Positions 57,398-64,000 of a DNA stretch of 64,000 nucleotides are shown one piece after another. The position numbers were made by a program, and so were the translations under genes. The stretch's first letter is position 1. The number at the start of each line of letters is the position of its first letter. The notes under the pieces were generated by a model. It searched no databases and had not been told where the DNA came from. It worked only from the letters and a program-made list of their open reading frames with translations. Source of the stretch: Ooceraea biroi (Eukaryota; Arthropoda; Insecta; Hymenoptera; Formicidae); the NCBI RefSeq assembly GCF_003672135.1, contig NC_039518.1, positions 3,348,001 to 3,412,000 of the forward strand, in the 5' to 3' direction.

Positions 57398-58399
57398 TCA
57401 ATCGAAGTATGCGCCCATGTTATCTACACACTTCTGCCATTTTAGTGGTAGTTGGTCTATGCCTCTACTATAGAAGCCAGGAGTACGGGAATCGATGAAG
57501 TCGCGGAAGGCTGTTTCGACTGCCTGTTGAGAATTGAACAATTTTCCCACCAACAAGTTGTCCAAATTCCGGAAGAAGTGATAGTCGGTAGGTGATAGAT
57601 CTGGTGAATATGGTGGATGACGGAGAGTTTCCAATTCCAACTCTCGTAGCTTTGCCACGGTCAGTCGTGCAGTGTGCGGTCGAGCATTATCATGCAACAG
57701 GATTGCCATTGACCGATTGACCAATTTCGGTTGTTTAATAGCAAGTTGTTGCATCATTTCGTCCAGTTGCTTGCAATATACTTCAGCCGTTATCGATGTA
57801 CCAGGTTTCATAAAGTTGTAGTAGATAACACCTGACCCGGACCACCAAACAGTCACCATAAGCTTCTTCTGTGTAATGTTGGGTTTCGCGTGATGTCTCG
57901 GTGGTTCATCAGCGTTCAACCACTGATGTGAGCGTTTACGATTGTCGTAGAGTATCCACTTTTCATCGCAGGTCACAATTCGATTAAAAAAAGATTCATT
58001 TTTGTGACGGGAAAGCAAAGAAAGGGAAGCCTCTAGACGTTGCGCCTGCTGCGCATCGGTCGATTCGTGCGGGACCCATTTGTCCAACTTCTTTATCTTA
58101 CCAATTGCAGCTAAATGAACCAATATGTTGGGTATGGAAACATTGAATATCGATGCCAATTCACGTGTACTTTGAGATGGATCGGACTCTACTACGGCTC
58201 TCAAGTGATCATTATCCACCTTCGTCTTTGGTCTTCCACGTGGCTCATTAGCGAGGCTGAAATCTCCATCTCTGAAGTTTTTGAACCAATTGCCCACCGT
58301 TGCTTTAGTAGTTGAACCTTCACCAAATACAGCGTTGATATTACGAGCCGTCTCCGACCCTGTGGTTCTACGGCGGAACTCATATTCATATTGGGTCAT
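57398..58399 (-). CDS. Array H unit 2 mariner transposase, intact 333-codon frame
   Basis: Same protein as unit 3, residue for residue as far as I can compare: TIR-borne start MTQYEYEF, D145, D237 and D272 with 34 residues between the last two, C-terminus GAYFD. Near identity with unit 3 at DNA level points to very recent duplication or conversion. Units 2 and 3 are the best candidates for functional transposase in the window. What would drive their transcription is not visible. Confidence 0.85.
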   Translation of the reverse strand: MTQYEYEFRRRTTGSETARNINAVFGEGSTTKATVGNWFKNFRDGDFSLANEPRGRPKTKVDNDHLRAVVESDPSQSTRELASIFNVSIPNILVHLAAIGKIKKLDKWVPHESTDAQQAQRLEASLSLLSRHKNESFFNRIVTCDEKWILYDNRKRSHQWLNADEPPRHHAKPNITQKKLMVTVWWSGSGVIYYNFMKPGTSITAEVYCKQLDEMMQQLAIKQPKLVNRSMAILLHDNARPHTARLTVAKLRELELETLRHPPYSPDLSPTDYHFFRNLDNLLVGKLFNSQQAVETAFRDFIDSRTPGFYSRGIDQLPLKWQKCVDNMGAYFD

Positions 58400-58466
58400 T
58401 AAGTATGAAACTTTACAAATAGAACATAAACTTTTGCATTTTTTGGCACATGGACATGATTTATTT

Positions 58467-59488
58467 TCAATCGAAGTATGCGCCCATGTTATCTACACAC
58501 TTCTGCCATTTTAGTGGTAGTTGGTCTATGCCTCTACTATAGAAGCCAGGAGTACGGGAATCGATGAAGTCGCGGAAGGCTGTTTCGACTGCCTGTTGAG
58601 AATTGAACAATTTTCCCACCAACAAGTTGTCCAAATTCCGGAAGAAGTGATAGTCGGTAGGTGATAGATCTGGTGAATATGGTGGATGACGGAGAGTTTC
58701 CAATTCCAACTCTCGTAGCTTTGCCACGGTCAGTCGTGCAGTGTGCGGTCGAGCATTATCATGCAACAGGATTGCCATTGACCGATTGACCAATTTCGGT
58801 TGTTTAATAGCAAGTTGTTGCATCATTTCGTCCAGTTGCTTGCAATATACTTCAGCCGTTATCGATGTACCAGGTTTCATAAAGTTGTAGTAGATAACAC
58901 CTGACCCGGACCACCAAACAGTCACCATAAGCTTCTTCTGTGTAATGTTGGGTTTCGCGTGATGTCTCGGTGGTTCATCAGCGTTCAGCCACTGATGTGA
59001 GCGTTTACGATTGTCGTAGAGTATCCACTTTTCATCGCAGGTCACAATTCGATTCAAAAAAAGATTCATTTTTGTGACGGGAAAGCAAAGAAAGGGAAGC
59101 CTCTAGACGTTGCGCCTGCTGCGCATCGGTCGATTCGTGCGGGACCCATTTGTCCAACTTCTTTATCTTACCAATTGCAGCTAAATGAACCAATATGTTG
59201 GGTATGGAAACATTGAATATCGATGCCAATTCACATGTACTTTGAGATGGATCGGACTCTACTACGGCTCTCAAGTGATCATTATCCACCTTCGTCTTTG
59301 GTCTTCCACGTGGCTCATTAGCGAGGCTGAAATCTCCATCTCTGAAGTTTTTGAACCAATTGCCCACCGTTGCTTTAGTAGTTGAACCTTCACCAAATAC
59401 AGCGTTGATATTACGAGCCGTCTCCGACCCCTGTGGTTCCACGGCGGAACTCATATTCATAAATCACACGAATTTTGGACTTTTCCAT
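58467..59488 (-). pseudogene. Array H unit 1 mariner transposase, two frameshifts
   Basis: Has the native start (ATG at 59488, MEKSKI). An extra C near 59431 (CGACCCCTGTGG) and an extra base near 59055 (GATTCAAAAAAAGATTC) break the frame into 59032-59460 and 58467-59069. The C-terminal frame carries TCDEKW, LLHDNARPH and SPDLSPTDYH. Confidence 0.86.
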
Positions 59489-59664
59489 AGTTCTATAAAA
59501 AAGAATTCACCAATAAAACTAATGAAGATATTTGAACAAACAAATATGACATTTGAAGAGCGAACATACATCTATCACACTAACCTAACCTGATACTGAC
59601 GTTTGGCGCCAAATTTGAGATAACAAATGTTAAAGATGGCGCTTTTACATTTGTAAAGTTTCAT

Positions 59665-61252
59665 CCATGTGTTGAAAGAACATTACTCTCTTTATGCGAT
59701 GCATATCGGCGGACACGCATTGGTGGTGCGAGTGGTTTCGTGCTGATCGGCGGACGTCGTCAAATTGCGAACGCAAACAGTGCGAAATGACGCTTTACGA
59801 TAACCGTGATAACGCAGACATAGCTGGCGATCAATGTGACTAATGAATCGCCAACTTTACTCGTTAGCGGATCGTTTACCCGCATTTACCACCCGCGCTA
59901 TTAAATCGATTCGGTATTTATCTTATGTTTCTTCGCGTTAATTGTATCTCTGTTTGTGCAGGTGATTTTCGCTCGCGCAATTTTGCGCGGATTTCAGCAG
60001 CCAACGCAAATCCAATGTGTTACTTCTCTTATCAATATTTACGACGGTTCTGTCCGCCTTTTTACCGTCTCTCTACCGTCCAGACTGCTAAAGTACATCC
60101 GTAAATTTATACCGCGTTTTCCCAAGCGACATTCCATGATAAAAATCGCTCCCTCGCGGCTCCGATGCGCCGGAAGCTTTTTTATTGTTCGACTGGATAT
60201 ACTCGCTGGCGTAAAAAATGGATTTATCGATGTTGCGCCAGGGAAACGTCGGCTTATTTACCATCGCACCTAGATCGGAGACGTGAGGAATACCACGGTG
60301 CGGTATCACCGGTGTTTGATTTCAAAACTACCAACGATTACGGTATTTGCCCGATCGATCGGAGCATGTTAATCTGTTTGGTCAACGTCGCGTGATACAA
60401 TTAACCGCAGTGTACAAATAGCGCAGAGTGGACAGTGCATTAATTCTGCGAAACGTTCATGTCTCACGCCAAAAATTTTGATTCGCTTTCGCGCTAAAAT
60501 AAAATACTTATGAAAGCATTGCATCAACCAGATTTGGAAAGATAATCACGATGAGAATAGCTTGATGGTGTTTGCGCGAAGACAATGTCCACACACGGGC
60601 GACCGTGTGAGAGAAGACGACTGTTGTCTGACGTTGATCGATGTAATTGCGAACGGCAGTACGGTATTCTGCCGTGGGGTAGGTGCACACACGAAAATTC
60701 CGGGACTGCGAAATTCACGGGGCGCTTTCTCTCGATATTAGCCTCGGCATTTTCCCAGATCCGCTCGAAAGCGCCGACGATTTCCTTCGGTCTCGCCTCG
60801 TCGTTCGATACTTCAATTCTCGGGCAATTTATTTTCGCTCCGCGCCGACGATATTTCCAGCCCGCTATCTGCATGTAACCGTTTTATTGCCAATTATCCC
60901 GAATTCGATCTCCGCGCTTCCCCGCGTCCGTTGTTTCTCTCGTACACGTTGTGATTCCGATTGATTACCGGCAACCATATCGCTACTGGAAACTCAAACC
61001 GAGGATCAGGGTACCGGAAGGAGAAGCGTATCCCACAGGTATCCTCAATGTGGCGATACTAAATGATACGCATTAACGTACTCGGAAGTACGGGACGCAT
61101 AATTCTTCCAGTAATTACCACTCAGAGAAATTACAACGCGGTTGATATCACAAGCACATACGGTGCACGCGTATCCATCATCGGATGCGCGTAATTGCCG
61201 GCGGACTCGTATAAGCACGTTTACGCATATGCGACCAGACAAGTGAGACTTG
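59665..61252. other. Unique sequence, no gene recognised
   Basis: Open frames (plus 59956-60273, plus 60585-60878, minus 60524-60874) carry no recognisable domain. The stretch separates arrays H and D. Confidence 0.4.
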
Positions 61253-63855
61253 TAAGAGGCGAAAAATAACTAGGAGACCTGCCTTAGATTTAAACTCGAA
61301 CTCTCCGGGATCCCTGGTTCACACGCCTAGGTCTTAGGCTGTACGGCCAATACTCCTACTGTTGTGATCAACATGTTTTCATTCTGATCCTCCATACGAC
61401 CTGTCAGTCTCGACTATCTTTCCAGATCTTACAGCTCGGCCAGCCTGACATTACATTCGTCCCCGAATGTCTCCAAATCGTCGGTTCACTCCACTTGAGT
61501 CCCTCCCAACATCCATTTTTGGTTCACTCTTCTGAGTCCCTCCCAACCTCCATGTTGGTTCACTCCTCTGAGTCCGTCCCGACCTCCATGTTGGTTCACT
61601 TCTCTGAGTCCGTCCCGACCTCCATGTTCAGGCTTCACTACCGGCCAGCTGCTTCTCAACTCCCTCCTCTCCGAGGGGTAGCGGATGAATCTCAACTGTC
61701 TTCGAGGGGTAGCGGATTTTATCCCACTTCTGAATTGTAAGAGGCGAAAAATAACTAGGAGACTGCCTTAGATTTGAACTCGAACTCTCCGGGATCCCTG
61801 GTTCACACGCCTAGGTCTTAGGCTGTACGGCCAATACTCCTACTGTTGTGATCAACATGTTTTCATTCTGATCCTCCATACGACCTGTCAGTCTCGACTA
61901 TCTTTCCAGATCTTACAGCTCGGCCAGCCTGACATTACATTCGTCGCCGAATGTCTCCAAATCGTCGGTTCACTCCACTTGAGTCCCTCCCAACATCCAT
62001 TTTTGGTTCACTCTTCTGAGTCCCTCCCAACATCCATTTTTGGTTCACTCTTCTGAGTCCCTCCCAACCTCCATGTTGGTTCACTCCTCTGAGTCCGTCC
62101 CGACCTCCATGTTGGTTCACTTCTCTGAGTCCGTCCCGACCTCCATGTTCAGGCTTCACTACCGGCCAGCTGCTTCTCAACTCCCTCCTCTCCGAGGGGT
62201 AGCGGATAAATCTCAACTGTCTTCGAAGGGTAGCGGATTTTATTCCACTTCTGAATTGTAAGAGGCGAAAAATAACTAGGAGACTGCCTTAGATTTGAAC
62301 TCGAACTCTCCGGGATCCCTGGTTCACACGTCTAGGTTTTAGGCTGTACGGCCAATACTCCTACTGTTGTGATCAACTTGTTTTCATTCCGATCCTCTAT
62401 ACGACCTGTCAGTCTCGACTATCTTTCTAGATCTTACAGTTCGGCCAGCCTGACATTACATTCGTCCCCGAATGTCTCCAAATCGTCGGTTCACTCCACT
62501 TGAGTCCCTCCCAACCTCCATGTTGGTTCACTCCTCTGAGTCCTTCCCAATCTCCATGTAGGTTCACTCCTCTGAGTCTGTCCCGACCTCCATGTTCAGG
62601 CTTCACTACCGGCCAGCTGCTTCTCAACTCCCTCCTCTCCGAGGGGTAGCGGATAAATCTCAACTGTCTTCGAGGGGTAGCGGATTTTATTCCACTTCTG
62701 AATTGTAAGAGGCGAAAAATAACTAGGAGACTGCCTTAGATTTGAACTCGAACTCTCCGGGATCCCTGGTTCACACGCCTAGGTCTTAGGCTGTACGGCC
62801 AATACTCCTACTGTTGTGATCAACATGTTTTCATTCTGATCCTCCATACGACCTGTCAGTCTCGACTATCTTTCCAGATCTTACAGCTTGGCCAGCCTGA
62901 CATTACATTCGTCCCCGAATGTCTCCAAATCGTCGGTTCACTCCACTTGAGTCCCTCCCAACCTCCATTTTTGGTTCACTCTTCTGAGTCCCTCCCAACC
63001 TCCATGTTGGTTCACTCCTCCGAGTCCTTCCCAATCTCCATGTTGGTTCACTCCTCTGAGTCTGTCCCGACCTCCATGTTCAGGCTTCACTACCGGCCAG
63101 CTGCTTCTCAACTCCCTCCTCTCCGAGGGGTAGCGGATTTTATCCCACTTCTGAATTGTAAGAGGCGAAAAATAACTAGGAGACTGCCTTAGATTTGAAC
63201 TCGAACTCTCCGGGATCCCTGGTTCACACGCCTAGGTCTTAGGCTGTACGGCCAATACTCCTACTGTTGTGATCAACTTTTTCATTCTGATCCTCTATAC
63301 GACCTGTCAGTCTCGACTATCTTTCCAGATCTTACAGCTCGGCCAGCCTGACATTACATTCGTCCCCGAATGTCTCCAAATCGTCGGTTCACTCCACTTG
63401 AGTCCCTCCCAACATCCCTTTTTGGTTCACTCTTCTGAGTCCCTCCCAACATCCATTTTTGGTTCACTCTTCTGAGTCCCTCCCAACCTCCATGTTGGTT
63501 CACTCCTCTGAGTCCTTCCCAATCTCCATGTAGGTTCACTCCTCTGAGTCTGTCCCGACCTCCATGTTCAGGCTTCACTACCGGCCAGCTGCTTCTCAAC
63601 TCCCTCCTCTCCGAGGGGTAGCGGATGAATCTCAACTGTCTTCGAGGGGTAGCGGATTTTATCCCACTTCTGAATTGTAAGAGGCGAAAAATAACTAGGA
63701 GACTGCCTTAGATTTGAACTCGAACTCTCCGGGATCCCTGGTTCACACGCCTAGGTCTTAGGCTGTACGGCCAATACTCCTACTGTTGTGATCAACTTGT
63801 TTTCATTCCGATCCTCTATACGACCTGTCAGTCTCGACTATCTTTCCAGATCTTA
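61253..63855 (-). mobile_element. Composite tandem array D: six small TEs and five spacers (inverted copy of the array C type)
   Basis: Same element as in array C, on the minus strand: TE copies at 61253-61431, 61738-61915, 62259-62436, 62706-62883, 63159-63334 and 63678-63855. Spacers of 306, 343, 269, 275 and 343 bp contain the same 36-bp minisatellite and the CCGCTACCCCTCGAAGAC motif. The flanks GAGACTTG (61245-61252) and CAGACTGT (63856-63863) agree at only 5 of 8 positions, so no clear target duplication. Confidence 0.87.
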
Positions 63856-64000
63856 CAGACTGTTCCTGAACGTTGCTCTATCCCGCCTCGTTTTTTCCTC
63901 CTTTAGCCGGGTGTATAAATTTGGCGTGTCGCCACTTATCTTTCACGGCGGTTGCTTTCCGTCGCGTTCGCTGTAGCCGTTTCGCCGGTTTAAGTGCTCT
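63856..64000. other. Unique sequence at window end
   Basis: Short flank after array D; nothing recognised. Confidence 0.4.

Larger units (their letters stand above)
54114..59664 (-). mobile_element. Array H: five tandem Hsmar1/cecropia-like mariner units, inverted relative to E
   Basis: On the minus strand the array runs from a truncated 5' end near 59664 to the 3' TIR at 54114, which is preceded by TA (54112-54113). Junction TAs lie at 55182, 56251, 57320 and 58389, and the matching internal TA of unit 1 is at 59460-59461. The junctions are the same as in array E. Units are 1069-1071 bp. The 5' TIR stops at AAAGTTTCAT; its outer 16 bp or so are replaced by unrelated sequence, so this end lacks a TA duplication. 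Confidence 0.92.

Overview
The window is eukaryotic and almost certainly from an insect. The one host exon I can identify (9211-9353, minus strand) encodes part of the ligand-binding domain of an insect-type metabotropic glutamate receptor. The transposons are mainly animal mariner (D,D34D) elements. CpG-rich unique DNA and several distinct mariner lineages suggest Hymenoptera, possibly an ant; this is inference. There is no sign of bacterial operons, CRISPR or tRNA genes. About 35 kb of the 64 kb is transposon-derived, and most of that is arranged as tandem arrays.

Layout: 341-686 truncated foldback MITE; 1948-4427 nested elements holding a dead mariner (2904-4189) flanked by 204-bp direct repeats; 5792-8894 composite array A (three palindromic MITEs joined by 245-bp spacers); 9211-9353 mGluR exon; 10691-17270 array B (one mariner whose interior is repeated nine times); 19996-22774 composite array C (six small elements, five minisatellite-bearing spacers, perfect 8-bp TSD); 25771-30913 array A' (same MITE and spacer as A); 32500-38052 array E (five Hsmar1/cecropia-like mariner units); 39510-42358 array F (three or more mellifera-like mariner units, ending in a 100-N gap); 42460-43200 and 43218-43805 two foldback elements; 45844-51105 array G (five units, same family as F); 54114-59664 array H (five units, same family as E, inverted); 61253-63855 array D (same composite as C, inverted). 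Between these lie stretches of 0.3-3 kb in which I recognise no gene.

The central observation concerns how the arrays are built. In E, F, G and H only the first unit has the transposon 5' end. At every internal junction the 3' terminal inverted repeat is joined through a TA to the same internal TA of the element (217 bp from the 5' end in E/H, 279 bp in F/G). E and G, and the visible end of F, are flanked by TA, the normal mariner target duplication. The same junction occurs at two loci per family, so a tandem array seems to have been copied or moved as a unit through its outermost ends. In E/H the junction supplies a new ATG inside the 3' inverted repeat, in frame with the truncated transposase; three units of H keep a 333-codon frame with all three catalytic aspartates. 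The composite arrays A/A' and C/D tell a similar story: TE-spacer-TE arrays sharing one spacer occur at two loci, and C carries a target-site duplication around the whole array. I read the window as a collection of tandem transposon arrays that were, or are, mobile as arrays, sitting around a neuronal receptor exon.

How the parts may work together: intact H-type transposase units could in principle act on the many matching ends in E and H, whereas the F/G, B and 2904-4189 elements carry inherited lesions and would need a transposase from elsewhere. Coordinates of TIRs and junctions were read directly. Family names come from recognising protein motifs without a database search.
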